From positions 1-64,000 of the forward strand of contig NZ_JACJSG010000041.1 in NCBI RefSeq assembly GCF_014697625.1: a stretch of DNA of 64,000 nucleotides, written 5' to 3'. This DNA comes from Anabaena azotica FACHB-119. GTDB taxonomy: Bacteria > Cyanobacteriota > Cyanobacteriia > Cyanobacteriales > Nostocaceae. Under the pieces are notes generated by a model. The model worked only from the letters and a program-made list of their open reading frames with translations. It had not been told where the DNA came from and made no database searches. Both the position numbers and the translations under genes were made by a program. This document shows, piece by piece, positions 45,457 through 55,179 of this stretch. The stretch's first letter is position 1. Each line of letters opens with the position of its first letter.

Positions 45457-45752
45457 TAGGGTGCGTCAGTACGAGAAATCCTAACCGTACCAAGAAAATA
45501 TTCACAGGACTTACGCACCAATGTTATCTGTTAAGACTGGGTGTAAGGGTGTAAGGGTGTAAGGGTGTAGGTTTTGAAGGCTTACCCCCCTACACCCCTA
45601 TACCCCTATACCCTTGTCAAAACTCCTGCTGCTGTTCATAGAAAACATGAACCAATTCATGAACCCCTACACCCCTATACCCCTATACCCTTGTCCAAAC
45701 CCTTGATTTTTCGTTTTCATGCGTAAGTCCTAATTCATACTGACGCACCCTA
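45457..45752. repeat. Nested inverted-repeat element (permuted relative to 8562-8685)
   Basis: Outer arms TAGGGTGCGTCAGTA (45457-45471) and TACTGACGCACCCTA (45738-45752) are perfect. Inner arms AGGACTTACGCA (45506-45517) and TGCGTAAGTCCT (45720-45731) are perfect. The centre is filled with GGGTGTA-type heptamers. The two arm modules are the same as at 8.6 kb but in the reverse nesting order. This fills most of the 45409-45864 gap, which starts with TTGGTAA repeats. Confidence 0.65.
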
Positions 45753-45864
45753 CTAACTGTAGAGACGTTACATGTAACGTCTCTACATGGTTTTGGGTTT
45801 TACGCTTGTACCTCATTTACCCAAAATATGCTGTAAGTAGCGCACCCTACTAACTATCTTTGGC

Positions 45865-48800
45865 TCATCGTTCATTAAACCTTAAATTTTGATGAATCTG
45901 AGTCAGCAAGTCTTCCATCGAGATGGAACGAGGGACAATTTGAGTAGCGATCGCCCGCACAACATTGGCGATCGCTGAGGATTCCTGCTTTCTGCCATGA
46001 CTCAGCTTAGTAGCAGATGTTACTCTACTACGGCTTAACTGTTGATCGATCACCAGAATCGGCGGCAAATCAAACGGTAAATCTGGTAAGGCTTTTAATG
46101 CTTTCACCATCTCTGGATGAATAGTTGAATCTCCTAAATAAATGAGTAGCAAATCTATACTGTGGTGGCGCATTTGTTGTAATACTTCTGCCCAACAGCG
46201 TGCCATTGTTGCCTTTAAACCAGCTGTCTGCAAATACTGGATTAAAGCTTGAAACCATTCGGTTCCCCGTTCCACCACTTCCTGCGCCACTGCTGTATTT
46301 TTCTCTGTACTGTAACCTTTGGCTGATTTGCGTCTGGTTTGTGGTAAGTCTTCTAAAATTGCCAAATCTACTACAAAGATGCTTGGTGGATAGCAAATGC
46401 CAGAAGCAATTTGTAGCACTGATAGCAAGGGATCTTTACCCTGTCTTAACCCATCCTGATGATCTTTACCCAATGGAGTTAAACAAGGAAAAACGGAAAG
46501 CCCAGGGATTTGGGAAGCAGCCAGGGTAGTATCGACATCACAAGTTACTAATGGTAAAGCTGCCAATCGGGGATGTTTAGTTAATTGTTGTAGGTAAGCT
46601 TGAGCTATAGAAGTTTCTACATCCAACAAAATTACATCAAACTGCCAAACCCTCGCCAGAAGTTCTGCTTGGTCTAAATCGTCCACTTCAATGACACGAT
46701 GTTCTTGTAATGAAGGGTGGGGATTAATTGATTCCATTTCTGAATTAACTAATCTCAGAATCCGCAGGGTTTTTTTTAATGGGTTCGTTTCACTAGGGTC
46801 TAAACTTAGTGGCTGTGCTATTGGTTTGCCACATAATTTATCTAACAAAGGTGAAAGGGATGGCTGTTCTACTGGCAAAGTTAAGAAACCATCGGCGCGG
46901 TTAGCAAAAGCTAGTTCTTTTTCTGCCCCTGTAGCAGTGACAATTACGGGGATATGACGAGTTGCACCATCAGATTTCAGCAAGGTCAACACATCCCAAC
47001 CAGATAATAGAGGTAACAGGGGATTTAAAAACACGGCTGTTGGTTGTAAACGTCGTGCTTTTTCCACAGCTTCTGTACCAGAACGGGCAATTACCACCCG
47101 ATAACCTAAAGTTTTCAGTTGATCAGTTAAATTTTCTATATATCTGGCTACTGCTTCCACTACTAGCACTAACCTTTGGCAAGAGACAGGATGATTTTCT
47201 TGACTCGCCGTTACCCGATGGCTTGTGTTGGTGCTGGGGGTGGAGAAATTTTCTCTACCCACTTCCGACTCAGCATAACTAGTACTAGGTGGACTGGGTG
47301 GTAAAAGTAGGGTAAATTGACTACCTTTACCTTCCCGCGATAAAAAGCTGACATCGCCACCGTGGAGACGCGCTAAAGCCCTAGTTAATACTAGTCCTAA
47401 ACCTGTGCCTTCAAACTGGCGGGTGAGGGGGTTTTCTAGTTGTTGGAACTTTTGGAAGATGAGATGTTGCTGGTGTTCGGGAATACCAATACCTGTATCC
47501 CATACTGTAAAAGCAATCCATCCTTCCCAACGACTCACGCGCAAACCAATTTCCCCAGATATTTCTGTGAATTTGAAGGCGTTAGATAATAGATGAACCA
47601 GCATTTGCCGCAGGCGCAACTCATCAGCTACTATCTGGTCTAAGTCGAGTTCCATCGATAGGGTAAATTCTGGGGTCGATGGGTTGGTGGCGGAGTTGGT
47701 GTTTTTACTAGTTTGATTATGAATCGCTTTGGCTTCGGAAAGGGCGCGATCGCACACAGCCCGAATACTCACAGGTACTGGTGTTAGTTCCATTTGCCCT
47801 GTTTCCATCCGGGTTAAATCCAAAATGTCATTCACCACACTCATCAGGTGACGACCACTTTGGTGAATTAGTCCCGCGTAACGGGCTTGGCGTTCGTTGA
47901 GTTTTCCCAACTGCTGATCTACTAGCAACCTGGATAAGCCCAAAACTGCTGTTAAGGGTGTCTTCAGTTCGTGACTAATACAAGCCAAAAATTCATCTTT
48001 TAAGCGATTTAATTGGATAAGGTCGGCATTTTTGGCAGCTAGTTCTTTACACAGTTGCTGCTGTTCTGTGATGTCAGTCGCCAACACCAGCCATAAATCA
48101 TCGCTGCTGGACAATTTTAAATCAGGGCTATCTAAAAGAATTTTCGCAAACTGCCATACTCGTTCTTTTCCGTTCTGCACTTCTACAACACAGGTACAAG
48201 TATTCAGTTGATGATCTAAAAAGCAACGACTAGACGCGGTTTTGGCAGTTGTGGCTGGTTCGTAGGCTGAATGGGGTAGCAAACCTGTAGTTGGTATTTT
48301 GGCTAACTCTTCCCCTACCAAGTCATAACTTTTAGTATGATTCTTTGCCACACCAGTTTTTTGCCCTACATATTCTGGCTGTTTCATCCTGGTGGCTGCT
48401 AATATGGACTCTACTTGTTGGCGCACTCCCTCCGGGTCTTTTAACGCCCCTAATTGTTGCCACCAAGCCAAATTTTGCGTTAATACTTCACCCGTACCTG
48501 TTTGCAACATTAAAGGCCAAGGTAGGCTTTCTAATAACTGTATCAGTGGTTGGTATTGGTTGTTTCTGGTTGTGCCGCTCATTGTAGGGGAACGCTTAAA
48601 TCCAGGTTCACTGATATGATTTGTCTTGGGGTTGTGGGTTGGGACATAGCCAGTACCTGCACTTTGTTCTTTGGCTAATACTGCCAATAGGCGTACACTG
48701 TTAAGTAGCCCCAAAAGCTTACCGTCCCCATCCACTAGCGCACAATCCGCGTTATGAGCTTGGTGATAGCGCCAAAATATGGTTAATTGCTCTACACTAT

Positions 48801-49083
48801 GGCTGGCTGGTAATATCTGTATTGGTTCAATTAAAGCTTGACTAAAGGTTGACAGTGGCTGTTGTAAGTTTAAAAATAATTCATTACCTGTGGCGGCTAA
48901 AAACTTTTGTGCTAGCTGGCCAGAGTGCAGCAACCCAACGGGGCGATGCTGTTCATTTACTATCACCAAGCGATCGCATTGCTTTTGCTCAAAAACCTCC
49001 AGCACCGTTGCCAGAGTACTTGTTTCTGAGCAACTGCTTACACTTGCTAGAAATTCATCAAGCGGATACTGTAGCATTGACAT
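45865..49083 (-). CDS. CBS-PAS hybrid sensor histidine kinase with degenerate receivers
   Basis: This 1072-residue protein has an N-terminal CBS pair (about residues 8-140) and a PAS-like region (about 175-340). The HisKA domain has phosphoacceptor His371 (ISHELKTPL) and the HATPase domain (about 490-595) has DTGIGIP and GTGLGL. Up to three receiver-like domains follow. In the first the acceptor Asp is Asn687 (FLNPLLP) and the acidic pair is lost (VVEAV). The second keeps Asp821 (LLDVE). The third (about 950-1050) is degenerate. It is soluble. It is divergent from kaiA with about 0.9 kb between, so a clock-linked signalling role is possible but unproven. Confidence 0.85.
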   Translation of the reverse strand: MSMLQYPLDEFLASVSSCSETSTLATVLEVFEQKQCDRLVIVNEQHRPVGLLHSGQLAQKFLAATGNELFLNLQQPLSTFSQALIEPIQILPASHSVEQLTIFWRYHQAHNADCALVDGDGKLLGLLNSVRLLAVLAKEQSAGTGYVPTHNPKTNHISEPGFKRSPTMSGTTRNNQYQPLIQLLESLPWPLMLQTGTGEVLTQNLAWWQQLGALKDPEGVRQQVESILAATRMKQPEYVGQKTGVAKNHTKSYDLVGEELAKIPTTGLLPHSAYEPATTAKTASSRCFLDHQLNTCTCVVEVQNGKERVWQFAKILLDSPDLKLSSSDDLWLVLATDITEQQQLCKELAAKNADLIQLNRLKDEFLACISHELKTPLTAVLGLSRLLVDQQLGKLNERQARYAGLIHQSGRHLMSVVNDILDLTRMETGQMELTPVPVSIRAVCDRALSEAKAIHNQTSKNTNSATNPSTPEFTLSMELDLDQIVADELRLRQMLVHLLSNAFKFTEISGEIGLRVSRWEGWIAFTVWDTGIGIPEHQQHLIFQKFQQLENPLTRQFEGTGLGLVLTRALARLHGGDVSFLSREGKGSQFTLLLPPSPPSTSYAESEVGRENFSTPSTNTSHRVTASQENHPVSCQRLVLVVEAVARYIENLTDQLKTLGYRVVIARSGTEAVEKARRLQPTAVFLNPLLPLLSGWDVLTLLKSDGATRHIPVIVTATGAEKELAFANRADGFLTLPVEQPSLSPLLDKLCGKPIAQPLSLDPSETNPLKKTLRILRLVNSEMESINPHPSLQEHRVIEVDDLDQAELLARVWQFDVILLDVETSIAQAYLQQLTKHPRLAALPLVTCDVDTTLAASQIPGLSVFPCLTPLGKDHQDGLRQGKDPLLSVLQIASGICYPPSIFVVDLAILEDLPQTRRKSAKGYSTEKNTAVAQEVVERGTEWFQALIQYLQTAGLKATMARCWAEVLQQMRHHSIDLLLIYLGDSTIHPEMVKALKALPDLPFDLPPILVIDQQLSRSRVTSATKLSHGRKQESSAIANVVRAIATQIVPRSISMEDLLTQIHQNLRFNER

Positions 49084-50011
49084 AAGGCTTTGGGGGTCAT
49101 TCTTCCTATGAAAGCCTCTGGCTGCAACATCAGCACAGAAGCAGATAGTTTTATTGCCAGCAGCAATTTCCTCTAAGAAGACTCATATAAGCGATTTTGG
49201 TACAGCTTTAACACTATTGAAACAATAGATTTACTTCTCTCGAACACTACTGTTTGAAGTCACCAGTTTTAGGAGCGGTGACATTTTCCAGGCTCCTGAT
49301 AACTCTGGCAGGGGCAGCACAGCAGTTTTCTACAGGTGTTTCAAATTTTGATCGATAGTGACAGCTAAGACAATTATGGCTCCAAATATTCGCTTTAGAA
49401 CCTTGAGGAATTATAATGATTAAGAATGCGACAATACTTTAATTTCGTTTAAGTATCTTATCAAGGAGCAGTGGAATAAATCCCTATTTAGATAGATATA
49501 CATCTGTAAATCATGAATTAGCTAATGTATTTTTGACAACGAGCAAATTTACTAATTGTAATTTCTCCGCTCATTTACTTACCCGGTCGGGCGATTGAGT
49601 AGATACTTACATCTATATATTTTGACACGATGTCTTTTTTAGTAACGGGATTACTAGTTACGAAATCTCAATTATTATCACTAATTATCCTTCCTCTGTT
49701 GGCGATGGTGATGGCAAAAATATACAAGTATGTAAATGCTACTATTAATATTGATTTTCCAACCAGATGTTAAAGAAAATTTAGATCATCCACCAAAGCC
49801 AGCTACTAGTACAGTATTAAGCGGATGCCTAGAGAGTATATATTGGTCTACTAAGGTTTACGTATACCTTTTGCCTCTAGTTGCTGCCACTGTTACGAGA
49901 ATCTACTATCTCCAGAAACGGTGGCGATCGCAACCTCATGTAAATTCTACTAGTAAATACCCCCCTTTATCTAAATGCCAAAAGCCAAAAGCACAGCAGG
50001 TTTGTCAGCAC
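49084..50011. other. Intergenic region upstream of kaiA
   Basis: More than 900 bp between the divergent kinase and the canonical kaiA start. It should hold both promoters. The second part (49736-50011) is an open frame continuous with kaiA. A short minus-strand frame near 49250-49435 with two Cys pairs (NCLSC, NCC) has no start codon. No RNA gene or repeat was recognised. Confidence 0.5.
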
Positions 50012-50320
50012 ATGACTCAAGAAGTTGATCGGCAAGTATTATTGCAGCAACTCAGATCAGATTATCGTCAGATACTTTTAAGTTACTTTACTACAGACAA
50101 AACACTACAAGAAAAAATTGATAAATTTGTCAATGCAGTATTTTGTGCTAATATTCCTGTGCCAGAAATTATAGAAATTCATATGGAACAGATTGATGAA
50201 TTTTCTCATCAGCTACGCTTAGAAGGTAGAGGTGATGAGACTCTAATGGACTATCGTTTAACTCTTATAGACATCCTAGCTCATCTTTGTGAAACCTATA
50301 GGGGGGCAATTTTTAAATAG
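50012..50320 (+). CDS. kaiA: Circadian clock protein KaiA (short form)
   Basis: From ATG 50012 the product is 102 residues and consists only of the C-terminal KaiC-activating four-helix domain (YFTTDKTLQEKIDKFVN, EIHMEQIDEF, DYRLTLIDILAHLCE). That is the Anabaena-type KaiA lacking the N-terminal pseudo-receiver of Synechococcus KaiA. KaiA binds the KaiC A-loop and stimulates autophosphorylation. The frame is open a further 92 codons upstream to ATG 49736, but that extension shows no pseudo-receiver. It is first of the kaiABC cluster. Confidence 0.93.
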   Translation: MTQEVDRQVLLQQLRSDYRQILLSYFTTDKTLQEKIDKFVNAVFCANIPVPEIIEIHMEQIDEFSHQLRLEGRGDETLMDYRLTLIDILAHLCETYRGAIFK

Positions 50321-50421
50321 TAGAAGCGATCCCAACAAAAGCCAAAAACAAAATATAATTCACCACAAAATTTATGGATACCCTTTAATATTAAAATGTT
50401 AACTTTTTATCTGATATTTTT

Positions 50422-50748
50422 ATGAATAAAGCCAGAAAGACTTACGTCCTCAAGCTTTACGTTGCCGGGAACACACCCAATTCCGTCCGAGCCTTGAAGA
50501 CGCTCAAAAATATTTTAGAACAGGAGTTTAAAGGTATTTATGCTCTCAAGGTGATCGATGTGCTGAAAAACCCCCAGCTAGCGGAGGAGGATAAAATATT
50601 AGCGACACCGACATTATCGAAAATTTTGCCGCCACCAGTCCGCAAAATTATCGGTGACTTGTCAGACCGGGAAAGAGTGTTAATCGGTTTAGATTTACTC
50701 TATGAAGAATTAACAGAAGAAGATTGGGAAGCACAAAATAATCTGTAA
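50422..50748 (+). CDS. kaiB: Circadian clock protein KaiB
   Basis: This 108-residue, full-length, thioredoxin-like fold-switching protein has YVLKLYVAGNTPNS at the N-terminus, IDVLKNPQLAEEDKILATPTLSK and KILPPPVRKIIGDLS. It binds phosphorylated KaiC and sequesters KaiA, driving dephosphorylation. It lies 101 bp after kaiA and 75 bp before kaiC. Confidence 0.98.
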   Translation: MNKARKTYVLKLYVAGNTPNSVRALKTLKNILEQEFKGIYALKVIDVLKNPQLAEEDKILATPTLSKILPPPVRKIIGDLSDRERVLIGLDLLYEELTEEDWEAQNNL

Positions 50749-50823
50749 TCTTTAAATGTTAAAAATAATTAACCAAATTTAGTGATATAAAAACTGGGGA
50801 TAGCACCCTATTATTAGCAAGCG

Positions 50824-52383
50824 ATGAGTGAAACCGAGCAACAGGAACAGAAAAATACACCAGGTAATGGTGTAGAAAAAATTCGCACGATGATCGAAGG
50901 CTTTGACGATATTAGTCATGGCGGTTTACCAGCAGGTAGAACAACCTTAGTCAGTGGCACATCTGGGACAGGCAAAACTTTATTATCTTTACAGTTTCTC
51001 TTTAATGGGATCACTCATTTTGATGAACCCGGTGTCTTTGTCACCTTTGAAGAATCCCCCAGTGATATCATCAAGAATGCACATATTTTTGGCTGGAATT
51101 TACAACGCCTAATTAATGAGGGTAAGTTATTTATTTTAGATGCGTCTCCCGACCCAGAAGGGCAAGATATTGTGGGAAACTTCGACCTTTCCGCCTTAAT
51201 TGAGCGCTTGCAATATGCCATCCGCAAATATAAAGCCAAAAGAGTATCTATCGACTCAATTACCGCCGTATTCCAGCAGTATGAAGCGGTGGGGGTGGTA
51301 CGTCGGGAGATATTCCGCTTAGTAGCGCGTCTCAAACAACTCAATGTTACCACGGTAATTACCACCGAACGGGGTGAAGAATATGGCCCGGTAGCTTCCT
51401 TTGGTGTGGAAGAATTTGTTTCCGATAATGTGGTCATTGTCCGCAACGTTTTAGAAGGGGAACGCCGTCGCCGCACCATTGAAATTCTCAAGTTGCGGGG
51501 GACGACTCACATGAAAGGTGAGTATCCTTTCACAATTACCAATGAAGGTGTCAACATTTTCCCCTTGGGAGCAATGCGCCTCACCCAAAGGTCTTCTAAC
51601 ATCCGAGTTTCTTCTGGGGTGATAACTTTAGATCAAATGTGTGGTGGTGGTTTCTTCAAAGATTCGATTATTCTCGCCACAGGCGCTACAGGTACAGGAA
51701 AAACCCTGTTAGTGAGTAAATTCTTACAAAATGGCTGCGTCAACAACGAGCGAGCAATATTGTTTGCTTATGAAGAATCACGCGCTCAATTATCTCGCAA
51801 TGCTTACTCTTGGGGTATTGATTTTGAAGAATTAGAAAGCCAAGGTTTACTGAAGATTATTTGTACCTACCCAGAATCAACTGGTTTAGAAGATCATTTA
51901 CAAATTATTAAGTCGGAAATTGCCCACTTTAAACCGTCACGTATTGCAATTGACTCGCTGTCAGCATTAGCTAGGGGTGTAAGTAATAACGCCTTCCGTC
52001 AGTTTGTCATTGGTGTTACAGGTTATGCCAAACAAGAAGAAATTACAGGTTTCTTCACCAATACAACAGACCAATTTATGGGATCGCATTCAATTACCGA
52101 CTCCCATATATCGACAATTACCGACACCATCTTGATGCTACAGTACGTAGAAATTCGCGGAGAAATGTCAAGAGCAATTAACGTATTTAAGATGAGAGGT
52201 TCCTGGCACGATAAAGGAATTAGAGAATATAATATCACGGCAGACGGGCCAGAAATCAAAGACTCGTTCCGTAACTACGAAAGAATTGTCAGTGGCGCTC
52301 CTACCCGTGTTAGTTTTGACGAGAAGGCGGAACTTTCCCGCATCGTCAGACGTTTTGAAGACAAACAGGGTTCCGATTCCTAA
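50824..52383 (+). CDS. kaiC: Circadian clock ATPase/kinase KaiC
   Basis: The 519-residue duplicated RecA-like ATPase has Walker A motifs GTSGTGKT (about 47-54) and GATGTGKT (about 288-295). The catalytic Glu pairs are FEES and YEES. The phosphorylation segment TDSHISTITD carries the Ser431/Thr432-equivalent pair plus the Thr426 equivalent. The C-terminal A-loop region is present. Hexameric KaiC is the clock core. It is the last kai gene; hgdD begins 104 bp downstream. Confidence 0.99.
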   Translation: MSETEQQEQKNTPGNGVEKIRTMIEGFDDISHGGLPAGRTTLVSGTSGTGKTLLSLQFLFNGITHFDEPGVFVTFEESPSDIIKNAHIFGWNLQRLINEGKLFILDASPDPEGQDIVGNFDLSALIERLQYAIRKYKAKRVSIDSITAVFQQYEAVGVVRREIFRLVARLKQLNVTTVITTERGEEYGPVASFGVEEFVSDNVVIVRNVLEGERRRRTIEILKLRGTTHMKGEYPFTITNEGVNIFPLGAMRLTQRSSNIRVSSGVITLDQMCGGGFFKDSIILATGATGTGKTLLVSKFLQNGCVNNERAILFAYEESRAQLSRNAYSWGIDFEELESQGLLKIICTYPESTGLEDHLQIIKSEIAHFKPSRIAIDSLSALARGVSNNAFRQFVIGVTGYAKQEEITGFFTNTTDQFMGSHSITDSHISTITDTILMLQYVEIRGEMSRAINVFKMRGSWHDKGIREYNITADGPEIKDSFRNYERIVSGAPTRVSFDEKAELSRIVRRFEDKQGSDS

Positions 52384-52384
52384 G

Positions 52385-52433
52385 TTTGGTATCGTACTAT
52401 ATTCCTCTGAAAATTTAGTATCGTGCTATATTC
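52385..52433 (+). promoter_or_regulatory. Direct repeat between kaiC and hgdD
   Basis: A 20-bp motif, TTTGGTATCGTACTATATTC (52385-52404), recurs as TTTAGTATCGTGCTATATTC (52414-52433), with a 29-bp period. It lies 50-100 bp upstream of the hgdD start, so it may be a regulatory site for that gene. No known consensus recognised. Confidence 0.45.
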
Positions 52434-52487
52434 TGTGGTGAAGAAAAGTTTTCTGCCGCCAGATTGATTTTTGTGTGAGGGGATGCG

Positions 52488-54611
52488 GTGAAAGGACAAC
52501 AGTTATTCTATAGCTTCTTACCTGGTGTAACAGCAGCAGTATTGACGACTCAGCCAGCTATGGCTGGAGCAATCAAGGTCGATACTATACAAATTGTGCC
52601 TAGTTCTACAGTTTTGACTAGCCAAAATGGTCAAACTTTGCTACTAGGCAAAAGCCAGACACAATCGCCTAATGCGACAGGCGAAATTTTTCCAGACATC
52701 ATTCCCAATTCTGGTGTGACTACAGCTAATTGGCAATTTTTAAGTAGTCACTCTCACCCAGTAATGTTGACAGAAAATACTGGTATCAATGGAGAACAAA
52801 AGTCTCGACAAGATGAAGGTAAAACTTATAATTCTAAATCCAATCAGACTATTGCTCAACGGCTAAAACAAAAACTTTCTCCCAAGCAAGAAAAGCAGAT
52901 TCGCTCAGGGCATCAACGAGAATTAGCAACAACAAAATTTTCTCCCACCTTGACAAATCCATCGTCTGCACAACAGACTTTTTCCCTGTCTAATTTACAA
53001 ACTTCAGCATCACAAGAAAACCTTAAAACCCAGTTACCAACGGTTTTACCAGCCGCAAGTAATCTCGGTGCAGCGAAACTTTTAGAAATCAGTGGTTGCT
53101 CATCACAAACTTGCCCATTAACCCGACTCAGGGGAGTGGAGCTAGCGCAGGGGAACACCAATACACCAAACCCAGGTGTAACTCCAGCACCGACGCAAAC
53201 AGCGCCAGCCGGTACTCCAGCACCGACGCAAACAGCGCCAGCAGGTACTCCAGCATCTCCGGGGAAAGTGGAAGTACCACAAAATTTGATTCCCAACGCC
53301 AACCCGTTACAATTTCCCACCAAACCAGGAGAAGTGACAATTCAGGAAACTCAGGCGATTACTTTGGCTCAAGCGTTGGAGTTGGCGCGGCGGAGTAATC
53401 GGGACTTACAGGTTTCTTTGTTGGAACTGGAACGCACTCAAGCATCCTTGAGAGAAGCACAGGCAGCTTTATTACCCAGTTTGTCTCTCAGCAGTGATAT
53501 TACCCGTAGCCAGTCGGCAAGTGGTCAGCTGTCGAATGAACTCGCTAATAGGAGCGGAGGAGTGGCGACAGATAGGGATGAACCGAGTACATCCTTCAAT
53601 GGTCAAGCTCAATTAACCTATGACCTGTTTACTTCTGGGAGAAGGAACGCGGCTATTCAACAGGCTGAGGAACAGTTACGCTTTCAACAGTTGGATGTGG
53701 AGCGCCAGTCTGAAGAAATCCGCTTGAATGTCACTAGAGCATATTACGATTTGCAACAGGCAGATGAGCAGGTGCGTATTGCTCGGTCGGCGGTAGAAAA
53801 TACCCAGGCTAGCTTGCGAGATGCGGAGGCTTTGGAAAGGGCTGGTGTGGGGACAAGGTTTGATGTGTTGCGAGCGCAAGTAAACTTAGCCAATAACACC
53901 CAGCAGCTCACCAATAACCTCGCAACACAGCAAACTAGGCGACGGCAACTAGCAACCTTACTCAGCCTGCCACAGTCGGTTAATATCAGTGCTGCTGACC
54001 CTGTACAATTAGCAGGGCTGTGGAACCAAACTCTAGAACAAAGCATCATCCTCGCCTATCAAAACCGTCCCGAACTGCAACAACAACTAGCACAACGAAA
54101 CATTAACGAACAACAGCGTAGACAAGCACTGGCAAACTTAGGGCCACAACTGAGCTTTGTAGCTAACTACAACCTCCTAGATCAATTTGATGACAGCGTA
54201 GGTGTAACTGATGGTTATTCTGTCGGACTGAGAGCTAGCTTAAATTTGTACGATGGGGGAGCAGCTAGAGCAAGAGCTGATCAAGCCAGGGCAAATATTG
54301 CGATCGCCGAAACTCAATTTGCTACCCAACGCGACCAAGTTCGCTTCCAAGTAGAACAAGCCTTCAGTACCCAACGCTCCAATCTAGAGAACGTACAAAC
54401 CGCTAATGTTGCCCTAGAACAAGCTAGAGAAGCACTGCGTTTAGCACGTTTGCGTTTCCAAGCTGGTGTAGGTACTCAAACAGACGTGATTAACTCAGAA
54501 AACGACTTAACACAAGCTGAGGGTAACAGAGTCACAGCAATTCTAGATTACAACCGCGCTCTGGCTGATCTACAACGTGCTGTAACTTCTAGAGCATTAA
54601 CTCCTCAGTAG
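52488..54611 (+). CDS. hgdD: TolC-family outer membrane efflux protein (HgdD-type)
   Basis: The 707-residue protein starts at GTG 52488. A signal sequence (about 1-26) is followed by an unusually long, Thr/Pro/Gln-rich segment to about residue 285, including two TPAPTQTAPAG repeats. The C-terminal 420 residues are two OEP repeats (QALELARRSNRDLQ, LNVTRAYYDLQQA; AIAETQFATQRDQVRFQVEQAF, GVGTQTDVINSENDL). Anabaena HgdD is the TolC downstream of kaiC and is needed for heterocyst glycolipid export with DevBCA. It could also serve the exporter at 4-8 kb. Confidence 0.88.
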   Translation: MKGQQLFYSFLPGVTAAVLTTQPAMAGAIKVDTIQIVPSSTVLTSQNGQTLLLGKSQTQSPNATGEIFPDIIPNSGVTTANWQFLSSHSHPVMLTENTGINGEQKSRQDEGKTYNSKSNQTIAQRLKQKLSPKQEKQIRSGHQRELATTKFSPTLTNPSSAQQTFSLSNLQTSASQENLKTQLPTVLPAASNLGAAKLLEISGCSSQTCPLTRLRGVELAQGNTNTPNPGVTPAPTQTAPAGTPAPTQTAPAGTPASPGKVEVPQNLIPNANPLQFPTKPGEVTIQETQAITLAQALELARRSNRDLQVSLLELERTQASLREAQAALLPSLSLSSDITRSQSASGQLSNELANRSGGVATDRDEPSTSFNGQAQLTYDLFTSGRRNAAIQQAEEQLRFQQLDVERQSEEIRLNVTRAYYDLQQADEQVRIARSAVENTQASLRDAEALERAGVGTRFDVLRAQVNLANNTQQLTNNLATQQTRRRQLATLLSLPQSVNISAADPVQLAGLWNQTLEQSIILAYQNRPELQQQLAQRNINEQQRRQALANLGPQLSFVANYNLLDQFDDSVGVTDGYSVGLRASLNLYDGGAARARADQARANIAIAETQFATQRDQVRFQVEQAFSTQRSNLENVQTANVALEQAREALRLARLRFQAGVGTQTDVINSENDLTQAEGNRVTAILDYNRALADLQRAVTSRALTPQ

Positions 54612-54659
54612 TCATTGGTCAATAGTTATTAGCCAAACAGCTTTTAACTATAAACTGCT

Positions 54660-54735
54660 GACGGTTGACTATTGACAACAGTCAACCGTCAACCGTCAAC
54701 TAACCTATAAACTATGGACTATGGACTATTGACTC
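54660..54735. repeat. TTGACNN / CAACCGT short tandem repeats
   Basis: Heptamer-type repeats fill the spacer between hgdD and the next gene. Confidence 0.6.
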
Positions 54736-54756
54736 AGTACTACTGATTACTTACTC

Positions 54757-55134
54757 ATGACTACAGTTACATCACAAGAAATAGCACTGTTTCGTTCTCA
54801 GTTGGCAGATGACTTGGGAGCGATGGAGGCTTTGGACTTAATTGAAGACTGCGAAGGAGATTTAGAAGATGCAGCAATGACACTAGCCATCAAAGCTGGA
54901 CAAGAACCAGAACGAGCTAACGCCGAGTGGTTAGATGCTTTGGCGAGAAAGTGGCGTGCTGTCATTTGCGAACAAGAATTTCGCGATAATTTACTCAACG
55001 GTTCAATTACCGAGATGATGGCACATCTCCAAACAATGCCGACATTTCCCAAAATTTTAGCCACACCAGTTTTGATATACATTCTCAAGCAAGGTGTAAA
55101 TAACTTTTGTGAACCTTTGGATGCGCTCAAGTAA
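54757..55134 (+). CDS. Conserved cyanobacterial protein of unknown function
   Basis: The 125-residue, acidic, all-helical soluble protein (RSQLADDLGAMEALDLIEDCEGDLEDAAM, then NAEWLDALARKWR, then a C-terminal hydrophobic helix TPVLIYILKQGVNNF). The spacing of charged and hydrophobic residues suggests a small helical bundle. No recognised motif. It has its own start within a heptamer-rich leader. Confidence 0.6.
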   Translation: MTTVTSQEIALFRSQLADDLGAMEALDLIEDCEGDLEDAAMTLAIKAGQEPERANAEWLDALARKWRAVICEQEFRDNLLNGSITEMMAHLQTMPTFPKILATPVLIYILKQGVNNFCEPLDALK

Positions 55135-55179
55135 TGGGGAGTGGGGGGAGTAGGACAATCACAAGTGTAGGTTTTTGAT

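Noticed and set aside
49250..49435. Short minus-strand frame with NCLSC and NCC cysteines
   Set aside because: There is no start codon after the preceding stop; it could be a fragment, but nothing supports expression.
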